DNA of 64,000 nucleotides from Schistosoma haematobium (Eukaryota; Platyhelminthes; Trematoda; Strigeidida; Schistosomatidae). The translations under genes were made by a program, and so were the position numbers. Position 1 is the first letter of the stretch. Each line of letters opens with the position of its first letter. The DNA lies in NCBI RefSeq assembly GCF_000699445.3, contig NC_067195.1:85446569-85510568 (forward strand). The letters run 5' to 3'. The notes under the pieces are model-generated. The model had not been told where the DNA came from. It searched no databases and saw only the letters and a list, made by a program, of their open reading frames with translations. Positions 21,022 to 32,820 of this stretch are shown here, in pieces.

Positions 21022-22668
21022 ATGCTCTTAACAAGTATATGTGTGACCAGATTGTTCGAAATGTATTGCGCTAATATATCACATAGTTCTGATAATTTTC
21101 GTCTTCTCATTGCATTATCGAAATTTATCAAAGGGACTAATTGTTTTAAATTTCTTAAAAGAAGACTCCCTGCACATACTATCAAAAGGTTAGATGAACT
21201 TGTCAACCTTAAATGTAAAATTGTATCGGAACGCGTGAAACTGAACTTCTACAAATCTTGTTTGACGAGTCACATATTCCCAAATCAACTATACAAGAAT
21301 TTACGTTCAAGTAAATTACAACCAAATATTTCAAATCTTATTCGATTGTCGAAATCATATATAGATAAGTGCCAAGACAAACTGATCAATTTAATTGAAT
21401 TACACACTCAAGCATTGCCTATATTAAATGAAATATCTATAGTCTGCCATATTAAATTCACCAACTTTTGCAGTAATGTCATTTCGAAAACAAAGGAAAG
21501 GATTAGTAATAAGCTCGAAAAATCTTGTATTATTACTAATCAAGTTAATTTATTCCCAGTAAATCCTGAAAAGTATGTCACTAATTTATCTTCCATTGTA
21601 TTATCTGCTAATGAAAAGGAAGCCCTTCCTCTTGGTTTTAATTTCTCCGTCCCTATAACGCAAATGTCTGAATTGGAAATAAATGCCCAGTTTGAAAATT
21701 TATATGATCAACTGAGTACTCTAACCCCTACGTCTTCAAATAATCAAAGCTGGTGTAAAGCTAAACTAGTGGATATAGCACACCAATTTCATAGTGTTGG
21801 CCCGAAGCAGAGAAGCATATTAACTTCTCAGCACTTTAAATCATTAAAAGAACTACGATCAAACTCTGATATTGTCTTGTTAAAACCTGATAAAGGATCA
21901 GGCGTAGTTATCATGAATAAATGTGAATATAAAAGTAAGATGTTATCTATCCTTAGTGATGACAGTAAATTTATGCCTGATGTTGAATTTGGAGGTATCA
22001 GCAAACTAGAAAGAAGAGTAAATTCAAACCTAGAAAAATTGCTACTCATGAATATTATTAATAAAGAGGAATTTAACTTTCTAAAACCTATGGGTTCCGA
22101 GTACCCTCATTTATATGGACTGCCTAAAATTCACAAACCTGATGTTCCTTTACGTCCAATTCTATCAATGTGCAGATCACCTACACATAATCTGGCTAAA
22201 TGGTTAGCAAAGTTGTTGGATCCTATTCGAAGACATCTATGTAAGTATTCTCTAAAGGATTCTTTTGAACTGGTTGATCATTTAGATGACATTAATATCA
22301 AGGAAAAGACAATGTGTTCATTTGATGTAAATTCCTTGTTTACAAATGTACCTTTAAGAAAAACGATTGATATATTATGTGATTACATATCTGAAAACAA
22401 TTTTCAATCACGTGTACCTGTAAAACTTCTTAAAGATTTACTATTACTATGTACTGACAAAGTTCAGTTCACTTTTGAAGGTGAATACTTTCGTCAGATT
22501 GATGGAGTTGCTATGGGTAGTCCGCTAGGACCATTACTAGCAGATGTGTTCATGGCACATGTTGAAAATCAGACTGATGAATTAATCGGAAACATGTCAC
22601 TTTATAAGAGATATGTGGACGATATCTTAGTTGTTTGTGAGAAAAAGAGGATATGTACGGTTTATTAA
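21022..22668 (+). CDS. PLE family-1 reverse transcriptase ORF, unit 2
   Basis: The 548-codon translation is identical to the unit at 18361-20007, including LLKPDKGSGVVIMNK, FDVNSLF, AMGSPLGP and YVDD, and the same premature exit after YVDD. The only base difference seen is silent. The identity shows a very recent duplication or continuing homogenisation. Confidence 0.88.
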   Translation: MLLTSICVTRLFEMYCANISHSSDNFRLLIALSKFIKGTNCFKFLKRRLPAHTIKRLDELVNLKCKIVSERVKLNFYKSCLTSHIFPNQLYKNLRSSKLQPNISNLIRLSKSYIDKCQDKLINLIELHTQALPILNEISIVCHIKFTNFCSNVISKTKERISNKLEKSCIITNQVNLFPVNPEKYVTNLSSIVLSANEKEALPLGFNFSVPITQMSELEINAQFENLYDQLSTLTPTSSNNQSWCKAKLVDIAHQFHSVGPKQRSILTSQHFKSLKELRSNSDIVLLKPDKGSGVVIMNKCEYKSKMLSILSDDSKFMPDVEFGGISKLERRVNSNLEKLLLMNIINKEEFNFLKPMGSEYPHLYGLPKIHKPDVPLRPILSMCRSPTHNLAKWLAKLLDPIRRHLCKYSLKDSFELVDHLDDINIKEKTMCSFDVNSLFTNVPLRKTIDILCDYISENNFQSRVPVKLLKDLLLLCTDKVQFTFEGEYFRQIDGVAMGSPLGPLLADVFMAHVENQTDELIGNMSLYKRYVDDILVVCEKKRICTVY

Positions 22669-22679
22669 ATAAACTCAAC

Positions 22680-23551
22680 ACTCTCCAAAACCATATTAGT
22701 CTCTCATGTGAAGAAGAGAAAACGATCAGCTTCCCTTCCTAGATATACTCCTGAGTAGACGAGAAGATGGTTCAGTAAAGCGATCTATTTTTAGAAACCC
22801 AACGTGGACAGGTCAATATCTTAGTTATTATAGTTATTGCCCTGTGCAATACAAACGTGGTTTGATAAGGTGTCTTTTCAACAGACTCGACCGTATTTGT
22901 ACCAATGACGCCATTGATGATGATGTAAAGTTGTTAAATAAAACGTTAATAGAAAATGGCTATCCTTTGAAATTCATAAATAGATGGAAAGTCCATGGTT
23001 CAGCGAGACCTACTGTAGCCTCGGTAGAGAAAAAGCCTGTCTACATCACCTTACCATTCAGAGGTGATTCAAATAGCCTTTTACTGAAACAACGACTTAA
23101 ATCAGTCATCAATAAAACCTATTGCGCAGCAAAGGTCATCATCAAAGAAAGAACAAGGTGCATGCTTCATTCAAAACCTAAAGTACATGGAAACGATTGC
23201 GTCACATCCCACTGTGTTTACCAATTTAAATGTGTGTGTGGTCACACATACATAGGGAGGAGTAATCGTGATCTCAACATTAGGGTGAGTGAACATGTAC
23301 CCAAATGGCTTCAGAAACAAATACAATCAAGTGAACCGATAAGAGCAGAGGATAAACATCCATCATCCTCTATTGCTAAACATATAATTGAAACAGGTCA
23401 CAAGATTGATCTAAATTCAGCTTTTGTAGTGCTGTATAAAAGTGTAAAAGGGCGTATACTAAGGTTCATTGAAGCCTTAGCCATACGAAAATTCAAACCC
23501 CCTTTATGTGTTCAAAAACAGTTTGTTCTTACCTTAAACCTACCCTGGTAA
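22680..23551 (+). CDS. PLE family-1 linker and GIY-YIG endonuclease, unit 2
   Basis: The open frame runs from 22844 (QYKRGLIRCLFNRLDRIC) to 23551 (FVLTLNLPW). The upstream linker (LDILLSRRE) is in another frame because a C run near 22735 has one base more than unit 1. The GIY-YIG core is the same as in unit 1, and the C-terminus is complete (KPPLCVQKQFV). Confidence 0.85.
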
Positions 23552-23785
23552 TATTGACTTATTATCCAGAGTGATTAGGTTTCAAATTGTGTTCACATTA
23601 TTATTATTATTATTACTCTTATCATTATCCTTATCTCCTCTTACCCCGTTTCCTGTCTAGTTGACCTTTTATTTTTATATATAAATGCTCTTAACAAGTA
23701 TATGTGTGACCAGATTGTTCGAAATGTATTGCGCTAATATATCACATAGTTCTGATAATTTTCGTCTTCTCATTGCATTATCGAA

Positions 23786-24265
23786 ATTTAGAAATCCGTT
23801 TATTTAGGATTTCGGCAGCCGTGTCTCCTTTAAATTCCATATTCATAAATAGACTTTTCTTCTCTACTGTCAGTGCTTTGTCATGAAGTGTAGCTGCCAT
23901 GTTTCAATCAATGAATCTCGGTGGATAACCATTTTTTATGAGGGTCTGTCGAAGATGAAATAATTGCCCATCTATTGTGTCATTGGAACAATTTCGCTTG
24001 ATCCTCGAGGATAAAGAATAAGTTAAGTTCCTTTATCTACTTAATGGAACCCAACTATGGAAGTTCATGTATTGTCCATTCCAAATAGGTTTTTATATCG
24101 ATCTCTGTAAAAAAAACCGTCAGGCAAACTTTTAAAACGGATAATAAGAAATTGAAATTCATGGTTTCTCTCTGCTTCTAAGGTAAATTGGATTGATGGG
24201 TGACAGTTATTGAAAATATTCAAGATGTCATTGAGGTCACTATCTTATTCGCGAATAATGAAAGT
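23786..24265 (-). pseudogene. PLE family-3 middle segment
   Basis: On the minus strand from 24265: [35 protein letters not shown], then decayed pieces up to KSLFMNMEFKGDTAAEILNKR next to the family-1 array. It continues the RT segment that ends at 14222 and runs into the GIY-YIG segment at 17722-17472. Several stops are present. Confidence 0.85.
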
Positions 24266-25358
24266 ACTTACTTACATACTTACGCCTGTTACTCCTCGTG
24301 AAGGAGCATAGGCCGCTCACCAGCATTCTCCATCCAACCCTGTCCTGGGCATTCCTTTCTAGCTCCTTCCAGTTCCTATACATCCTTTTCATATCTGCTT
24401 CTATTATCCGACGTAATGTGTTCTTTGGCCTTCCTCTTTTCCGCTTCGCTTCAGGATTCCAAGTTAGGGTTTGCCTCGTGATTCAGTTTGGTGATTTGCG
24501 TAATGTATGTCCTATCCATTTCCATCGTTTTTTCCTAATTTCTTCTTCAGCTGGAAGTTTGTTTGTTCTCTCCCACAGAAGGCTATTGCTGATGGTATCC
24601 GGCCAATGGATGTTGAGTATCTTGCGTAGACAGCTATTTATAAATACTTGTACTTTCTTGATTGTGGTTGTTGTAGTTCTCCAAGTTCCAGCTGCATACA
24701 GTAGAACTGCCTTGACGTTCGTATTGAAGATTCTCACTTTGATATTGGTTGAAAGTTGTTTTGAGTTCCATATGTTCGTTCAATTGTAGGAACGCGACCC
24801 TTGCTTTGCCAATCCTCGCCTTTACGTCTGCATCTGAACCTCCTTGTTCACCGATGATGCTTCCTAGGCATGTGAAGGACTCTACATCTTCCAGAGTTTC
24901 GCCATCAAGAGTGATTGGATTGCTGTTCTCCGCTTTGAATTTGAGGACCTTGGTTTTCCCTTTGTGTATGCTGAGGCCTACTGATGCAGAGACTGCTGCT
25001 ACACTGACTGTCTTTGCCTGCATCTGTTCGTGTGTACGTGATAGGAGGGCTAGGTCATCTGCGAAGTCCAAATCGTCTAATTGATTCTGAGCTGTCCATT
25101 GTATTCCGTGTTTTCCTTCAGATGTCGAGGTCTTCATAATCCAGTCGACCACCAGAAGAAAGAGGAAGGGAGAGAGTAAACAGCCTTGTCTGACTCCGGT
25201 CCTTACTTGGAATGCATCTGTCAGCTGTCTTCCATGCACTACTTTGCACTGTAGTACGTCGTATGAGTTCCGGATAATATTGACAATCTTCTTAGGAACT
25301 CCGTAGTGTCGAAGAAGTTTCCATAATGTCCTCCTATCTACACTATCTACGCTGTCGA
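24266..25358 (-). mobile_element. RTE LINE copy E, 5'-truncated
   Basis: (TAAG)n tail at 24266-24285, coding end and RT from 24480 to about 25350 (frame 24634-25395: [48 protein letters not shown]). It is near identical to the last 1.07 kb of RTE D on the opposite strand, including the shared frameshift after [12 protein letters not shown] half GTTCGATAC at 25359-25367; the other half is beside D's tail. Confidence 0.92.
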
Positions 25359-25566
25359 GTTCGATACAGAAGGACTTAATCAACTGTGGACACATCGTTC
25401 CAAAGGATTCTTCATTTAAGGCAGTCTACAGAGGCAAAGTAACTGGATCGAAGGGGGTTCGAATCAATATTTTATGCACCACAGAGGCACTGGCAATCCA
25501 CAAACTCAAGCCTGAACTTTGCGTGCAGAAACGATTTGTCCAACCTCTCATCCTTCCTTGGCCCTA
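25359..25566 (+). pseudogene. PLE family-3 C-terminal segment
   Basis: Encodes YRGKVTGSKGVRINILCTTEALAIHKLK, then the family end PELCVQKRFVQPLILPWP and a stop at 25564-25566. It is in the plus orientation, matching the RT segment at 13926-14222 but opposite to the middle segments. This places the inversion breakpoints within RTE D and E. Confidence 0.88.
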
Positions 25567-25667
25567 ATTCCCTTAATGGGTCTGTTTCTGTGTTATTTTT
25601 TGTTGCTGTTTTTTTCTGCACTTTTATTTAATTATTATCGGTAAAATATCAACATAAACAATTTTAG

Positions 25668-26722
25668 TGTATATCATTTGACAATCCTACAATTCACATG
25701 CTTTAGCTTTAAACGATGCACTTTGTCTTTCACCTGGCCACTTTTCCGATTATTGATTTCGATATGAGATATTTGTAGAACTTGAAGAGAATATTCTTCG
25801 TTCAAATATCAGTCTTTTAATATGATAGGGATCTTTAAGCAATTACTCAGGAATTGGTCACAACCTTCATATTCACCATATATATAAGCAAATGAAATGC
25901 ATTAATTTAGAAAACGCTAGTAGGAGGATTTAGATGTGATTATATTAACTATGTTGAATAGTTAATCATCAAGAAGGTACAAGTATTTATAAATAGTTGT
26001 CTACACAAAATACTCAACATCCATTGACCGGATACCATCAGTAACAGTCTACTGTGGGAGAGAACAAATCAACTTCCAGGTGAAGAGGAAATTAAGAAAA
26101 GACAATGAAAGTGAATAGGACATACATTACGCAAATCACCAAACTGCATCACGAGGCAAGCCCTAACTTGGGATCCTGAAGGGAAGTGGAAAAGAGGAAG
26201 ATCAAGAGGATGAATATCAACTGGGAAGGATGGGGAATGCTGATGTAAGTATATCATATTTGATAGTTTAACATAAATACAAGTAATACTATTAGTGTTT
26301 ACATACGGTAAATAACACAATGTAGAACTAGCAGATAAATCAAAGAACAACTAATCGATATTGACCATTAGTGTCTAGTAATAGAAAGAGCGATTTTGTT
26401 CACCTAATAATAATTAGGTTGAAAATTAATTAGATGCTAATAATTGAAGGTATGTGAAGTAACAATCTTGAAGTTGAGATAACAATGAACATAATGGAAT
26501 GTAACAACCAAGTCAATACTTGAGTTTACTGTTGAAAGATTTTTAAAATAAAACTATTAATCTGTAAGGTTTAGGACGATTGACTTATCAGTAAAGTTTT
26601 CTTAAATACCATACGAAACAAGAAAACTAATTGACTGAACAGAAAAAACTAGTATTTCATAGTTTTATAGAAGAAAAATTTAGATTTATTCTGACACCAA
26701 ACTCAAATGAAACAAAGGTTAT
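25668..26722. repeat. segmental duplicate of 1370-3032
   Basis: The second copy, lacking the about 550-base block at 2015-2560 and lacking the RTE B insertion: CAAAGGTTATTATT runs straight on where the left copy has the RTE tail. It contains an RTE 3' fragment at 25968-26245 (+). Confidence 0.85.
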
Positions 26723-27565
26723 TATTAATTTTGAGTTATGTTAAAACTAATGTACCCCTGTTATCAATATGATTAGCAGTAACTACAGACTAACTACTCT
26801 AGAGTAAAATGAAAGTGTGATATGATACAACAATCCTGAGAAAACTATCTTCTAAGTCAGTGAGCATGTTTCTTTCTACTTCTTCTTCTTCATGAAATGT
26901 TATGATCTTAACTAGTTATTCTCACATGTTAACACAAATACAACAGTGATCATATGCATAATTTAAAGGCGGACCCCAACCAAGTACTCTACATCTACCA
27001 ATATGACTAAGATTAGAAGTTAGTGATTTCAAGGACTGATACCTCTTTTTGGTTTGGTCGCCCCTAACTCTCTTCCAACCATCCCCAACATTCACATCTT
27101 TTCCAAATGGAAGATTTCTTGATTATTTCATTCAAATGAATTACTACGTAGCATAAAATTAATACTCTATATATTCTTTTGTAAAACACCTTAATCATAA
27201 TTACATGATTGATTGTTTCAGTAGAATTGTAAATGACATTCTGTCAGAACTAGTCAACTTTAAGACTATTGATGGACACATACAAGTATAAGATTTTTTG
27301 TTGGAGATGGTCAGTGAAACAGAAGAATACCGTTGAAGCGATTTTACACTAATACAATAACTTAGACAAATGAAATATGCACTGATTTAATAATTGGAAC
27401 TTGTCATTCATATCCAGTAGATGAGATTCAAAACTTACTCATAAGTACACGAAACTCTCTTAGAACTTTTGTTCAACTTCAGATGATAAAATTAGATATG
27501 TTAATAATTGAAAAGACTATTAACAACTTAAAGTTATTAGCTCTGATTACATTGATACACTACAT
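26723..27565. other. no gene recognised
   Basis: AT-rich sequence. The last 60 bases (27508-27565) match 6640-6700, just beyond RTE B and repeat Y in the other duplicate, so the duplicated segment probably extended to here. Confidence 0.45.
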
Positions 27566-27690
27566 CTCGCGGGGTGCGGGATTGTGTATGCGCACTGCTG
27601 AGGAGTCCCACAATAGGCGAAATGGCCGTCCAGTGCTCCCAGATTTTCAGTGGTGGTCTAACATTAATCAGTTCATGATCTCAAAGAAAT
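27566..27690 (+). mobile_element. SINE family A, 5'-truncated
   Basis: Starts in the B-box region (CGCGGGGTGCGGG). Hammerhead remnant at 27592-27636 with perfect stem I (GCACTG/CAGTGC) and CTGAGGA, but stem II lost a base (GGC instead of GGAC) and GAAAC became GAAAT. Confidence 0.8.
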
Positions 27691-27732
27691 ATTTTATCTG
27701 TATATTTTTCATGATTCTTCCAATTCCATTTT

Positions 27733-28500
27733 TAGTGGCTCAAGATCTGAGTTTATTTTGGATCGCATAATGATTGCTATCAAATTATCGAAATATACAT
27801 ATTTTGGTTACTCTCGTATATAAATGTCGAATTAACTCGCGTTAGTGACTGGCTTCAAAAAGTATTTCCTGGATTTCTAATGAGAAGTCATCACCAGTGA
27901 AGTTCAACCAGATCTGTTGTGAGATAGAAACTCACTGAAGATAATTGTGGATGGTGGCGCAATGTAGTGGACTAGTTGATGTTAGACATTAACACCGTTA
28001 AGTGATGGCTCAATGATCTAGTTCTTAAGCGTTCGCGCGCGAGATCGAAAGTCCTTGTTTCGAATCTCACATGTGGGATAGTGGATATGCACTGCTGAGT
28101 GATCCCGTACTAGAACGAAAAGACCATCTAGTGCTTCCAGATTTTCAATGGTGGTTTAGCTTCAATTGGCTCATCAATTCAACTATGGAATTAAATAAGT
28201 CAAATACGAGAATGAAGTTTTGAATACGTTTATTTTGTACAATCGTTGATCCAGGAAGACGATCAAAGGAACGAAGCAAAGGAAGCGAAGTGAAGAGAGC
28301 TATGCGAAATGATGCTCGGTGAAGAAGGCGTGTTAACCAACTCAATTTAGCTAAAAGTGAATCGATATTTATAGCTGAACGGGGATCAATTACAGACATG
28401 TAAAGTGTAAGACAACAAGTGCACGCACATACACTAACATGAAAGAAGTGAAGGTTGATAAGTGAACAACTAACAAGATCAACACGAAAATAAACATTTC
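27733..28500 (+). repeat. interspersed repeat, possible LTR, interrupted by a SINE
   Basis: Same repeat as 11548-11940, starting TAGTGGCTCAAGATCTG. A SINE (27842-28185) splits it at the GAATTAA target. The right part (28186-28500) contains GATATTTATAGCTGAACGG and ends before the triplet array. Confidence 0.5.
27842..28185 (+). mobile_element. SINE family A, full-length but diverged
   Basis: Starts TTAGTGACTGGCTTC, like the copy ending at 63.5 kb. It has the CCAGTGAAGTTCAACC leader, tRNA-like head, B box TTTCGAATCTC, and tail GGCTCATCAATTCAACTATG. The hammerhead core is broken by an extra T (CTGAGTGA). A GAATTAA TSD is likely. Confidence 0.8.
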
Positions 28501-28535
28501 TGTTTTTCTTCACTAGTCTCATTATTACAATCTTC

Positions 28536-29581
<1,046 letters not shown>

Positions 29582-30199
29582 TGATAAATATTCAAATTAG
29601 ACTTTATCTCACTTATTTTATCCGCATTTTCTGACTGTTATTGTTTTGGGAATGTTTTTAATATCTGAAATCAATCTACATTTAGTGAACTAAACAAAAA
29701 TCAGAAACTCATGTAATGGCAAGTAACATAAATAATAAGCTTTGGTCAGTAGAAAATTTTCAATATTTCCCTCAACTAATAACTGGACATTGAACTTAGG
29801 AAAAAACAATTCAATTCGAATAGTTTCCACTAACTAGATTATATCATCATATTAGTTTTTAAATTACTATAATCTACAACTGTAATAACAGTCTAAATAT
29901 TAGGTTGTAATATTATTGATAGGATATTTGTTATTCATTCACTGAACAGATGAGATTGGATCAATTATATACTGCATGATTTAAGCTTCAAATTAAGGTT
30001 TTTTGTTAACATACAAAATGTTTGTTGATTTTTTTACTTTAGCCTATTGCATCTCTTGAGGATTTGGGTTTCGACCAAGAATCGCCAACCACCTATATTC
30101 TGGGTTGTCCTTTCCAGTTAATCCCATGTGTTTTTCATACTTGCAGAGTTTCCCTTCAATTCCTGGCGTCATATGATTCTTGATGTTTTAATGTCTGTT
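29582..30199. other. no gene seen
   Basis: AT-rich sequence between the triplet array and the Gypsy remnant. Confidence 0.4.
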
Positions 30200-30571
30200 A
30201 TTACGACCCAGCTATTCCTAATGCTTAGTATCCTTCGACACCGATTCACTCGACAAGTCCCCAAATCATAGAACGGTTCAACGGGAACGAAATTATATTC
30301 CGGATAACAAGGTTACATGGAGGTAGGAAGCTCATTAAGAAAAACGTCAGTATATTTATAGTTTTTATATGAGATTTTAGAGTCTTCTCCAAGTATCCGC
30401 TGGCGCTCATTGGTTAAGAAGCAACCTAACAGCGTGCACAATCACAATCGTGCACGGTATATGCTTTAATCCAATCTGTATTCCGCTAACACCTCATCTT
30501 TCAGCAGATTCGTAGGATCTCGTGCTAGGGTCCAACTACAACTAAGTGACTAGCCTGTGTTTTCGATTTGT
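30200..30571 (-). mobile_element. probable Ty3/Gypsy 3' LTR region
   Basis: Lies directly downstream of the integrase end on the minus strand. It has a TATAAAAACTATAAATA stretch near 30350 that could be the LTR promoter. LTR ends were not fixed and a second LTR is not in the window. Confidence 0.45.
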
Positions 30572-31090
30572 TCATCGTCTAGGCAATAAAGAAGTGTTAT
30601 AACTCCTTGCTTGCACAGAAATTAGCCTGTCTGTTCTAGGGGTTTTGATTTTATAGGAGTCTAGCAGAACGTCAAGAGGTATTCTATATCGAGTCTCGTT
30701 GCTAAATATTGGAGTTTCCTTTAATTGGTTAGCATAACGCGCCGAAACTTCTGAACCAACTGACACCTCATAAACCATATTCCCTTTCTTTTGCACGATC
30801 CGACCAACTATCCATGTAGGATTTTTTCCATAACAGTCCATAGCAAGTACTTTTTGACCTATCGTGAACAATCGTTTGTGCCCCATGACGTCGATTGAAC
30901 TGCTTCTACATCGATAGGTTTCGTTGAGGCTCAAGAGCTGACGTGGGACGAATGACATCGAAATGTGATCGCATTTTTCGGCCAAGTAAAGCTTCTGCTG
31001 GAGAGAAACCGTTAATCGTTTGAGGGTTTGGCGTCGAACAATAGATAAACAAGAAACTCTCTAAGATTTCCTCAGTGGTCCTCACCCTCT
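30572..31090 (-). pseudogene. Ty3/Gypsy integrase C-terminal remnant
   Basis: On the minus strand: EILESFLFIYCSTPNPQTINGFSPAEALLGRKMR (in pieces from 31080 to about 30980), the hallmark end of the integrase core, then frame 30985-30572 with GQKVLAMDCYGKNPTWIVGR and YEVSVGSEVSARYANQLK, the post-core domain. The gag, protease, RT and catalytic integrase core are missing. Confidence 0.82.
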
Positions 31091-31091
31091 A

Positions 31092-31165
31092 TGTATGTAT
31101 GTATGTATGTATGTGTGTGTGTATGTATGTATGTATATGTGTATGCATGTATGTATGTATGTATC
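31092..31165. repeat. (TGTA)n microsatellite
   Basis: TATG/TGTA units with a short TG run inside. Confidence 0.9.
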
Positions 31166-31604
31166 ATGATTTGTTCAATGTTTGGTTGTCTTACTCAAGT
31201 ATCTTTAACATCTAGTTGATTTGACTGCGTTCATTCTTTTCACTGCAATTTTGCTGGGATTATGTGTTACTCTGTTTTGTTTAATTGTCCTATATATTTG
31301 ATGCATTACCATTTGTAATGGTCAAGTCAACTTGATGAGTTAAAAAAATGAAATGAACCTATTTATGTAATTTATGGTACAGTGTCCAGCATTCATCATA
31401 AGTGCTGGATACTTCACGATTATTAAATACTAAAAACGTTGCGGATAAACTCCAAACATGAAGAACAAAAACAAAACTACCTGGAAATTCAGGAAATTAG
31501 TTTTTGAACAATCTATTTTCATATTTCATAAATTCATAAATTACAACTCATTAACTAAACTCATGTTATTCAGATTGGAATCATTAATGTTTTGTTAACA
31601 AAGA

Positions 31605-31890
31605 TGGATAATAGCTAGGATGCGCGTTTCGTCCCATTTGTGACTTGTCAGCTGAATGTACCTGCATCTCAGAGTTAATGCTCACTCTGGAACTCGAACC
31701 TAGTACCGTCCGCTTCAAACGCCATCGTGTTATCCATTTAGCTATCCATCTTGGCTAATAAAGCTTATGATCTAAGGCAATATCGAAGCAGTTGGCATAG
31801 GATGTACATATGTTAGTATGAGACTGATCAGTTACAGTCCTAAATAACATTCGGAAGATACAAGTAAACAACATCAAGTGGCATTGATTT
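31605..31890 (-). mobile_element. second tRNA-derived SINE family (S-alpha-like), decayed
   Basis: Minus strand: ATGGATAGCTAAATGGATAA (A-box region), GGTTCGAGTTCC (B box at 31700-31689), then CAGCTGACAAGTCACAAATG and GGACGAAACGCGCATCCTAG (31662-31616), which matches the classic schistosome alpha-satellite hammerhead layout with a mutated core. 31770-31890 is a block also found at 46078-46200. Confidence 0.65.
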
Positions 31891-31924
31891 TTTGGTTCAA
31901 CAAACCTATTCCTCTGTTTTTGAA

Positions 31925-32010
31925 TCTCAGTGACTGGCTTGCCTCTCTGGTTATTGACTGGTCGTTGTGGTTTACTATGTTTTCCCGCTAGTTTCTTCGT
32001 TGTGTCATAT
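31925..32010 (-). mobile_element. RTE LINE scrap
   Basis: Matches the region of RTE D encoding KLAGKYSKPERPVKDKEGKPI, with substitutions. Confidence 0.6.
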
Positions 32011-32079
32011 CATTATTTATGATGTATAATGTTCTATCGTATATTAGATAATCACATGAAATTTCAATTCTGTATAATA

Positions 32080-32082
<3 letters not shown>

Positions 32083-32132
<50 letters not shown>
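32083..32132. repeat. (TA)n microsatellite
   Basis: About 25 TA units. Confidence 0.97.
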
Positions 32133-32136
<4 letters not shown>

Positions 32137-32384
32137 GCACATTGTACTTTTAATGTTGTATTTGGTGGCTATGGCAACGAATGGTTGAATTTTACGTGGT
32201 CAGTCTCTTGTTGAGGGATGGGGTGTTGTTTTATAGTATTGAGATTATTATAGATTTAGGATTATTCGCATAAATCAACTTATATTATCTATAGTGATGA
32301 TGAAAAAAAATATATTATGAAAACAAGAAATAAATTCATAGGTATCAATGACAAGATTGGACCTGATTGTTTTGAATAAATTGA

Positions 32385-32820
32385 GCATAGGCCACCTACC
32401 ACGATTCTCCAATCAACTCTGTCCTTAATTTTCTTTTCTACGTGTTTCCAATTCATATTCATTCTGTTAATGTCTGTATCCAGTTATCGACACGAAGTGT
32501 TCTTACGTCTGCCTCTTTTCCTTCCACCTTCAAGATTACAACTGAAAGCTTCTCTCGTGATGTGATTTGGTGATTGTTGCAATGTATTTCTCATACACTT
32601 CCAACATGTTTTCTTAATTTCCTCTTCAACTGGATGTTGATTTGTTTTATGTTAGAGCGTGTTGTTGTTGATGATATTCGGCCAACAACGAACAATGAGT
32701 ATCATACGTAGACAATTGTTAATAAATACTTGTACTATTTCGATGATGTTTGTAGTAATTCTCTCCGTTTCATCCAAACTATTCTTCCTAATCTTGACGA
32801 ATATTCGTATAAATTATTTA
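32385..32820 (-). mobile_element. RTE LINE 3' fragment, old
   Basis: On the minus strand it matches the C-terminal coding end (IFNTNV... to CLRKIL and the GHTLRKS region) with many changes and no clear tail. Confidence 0.7.

Larger units (their letters stand above)
17713..23795 (+). mobile_element. tandem array of PLE family 1 with pseudo-LTRs
   Basis: The TSD ATTTAGAAAT lies at 17713-17722 and 23786-23795. Inside: a pseudo-LTR of about 745 bases (17723-18469), internal region, pseudo-LTR (about 20386-21130), internal region, pseudo-LTR (about 23047-23785). The pseudo-LTR holds the GIY-YIG end of one unit, its 3' UTR and the first about 108 bases of the next ORF. Unit length is 2661-2663 bases. 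I see only one substitution (near 19037/21698) and two one-base homopolymer differences between units. Confidence 0.93.

Noticed and set aside
17713..23795. LTR retrotransposon reading of the tandem repeats
   Set aside because: No protease, RNase H or integrase; RT and GIY-YIG domains identify a PLE, so the direct repeats are pseudo-LTRs.
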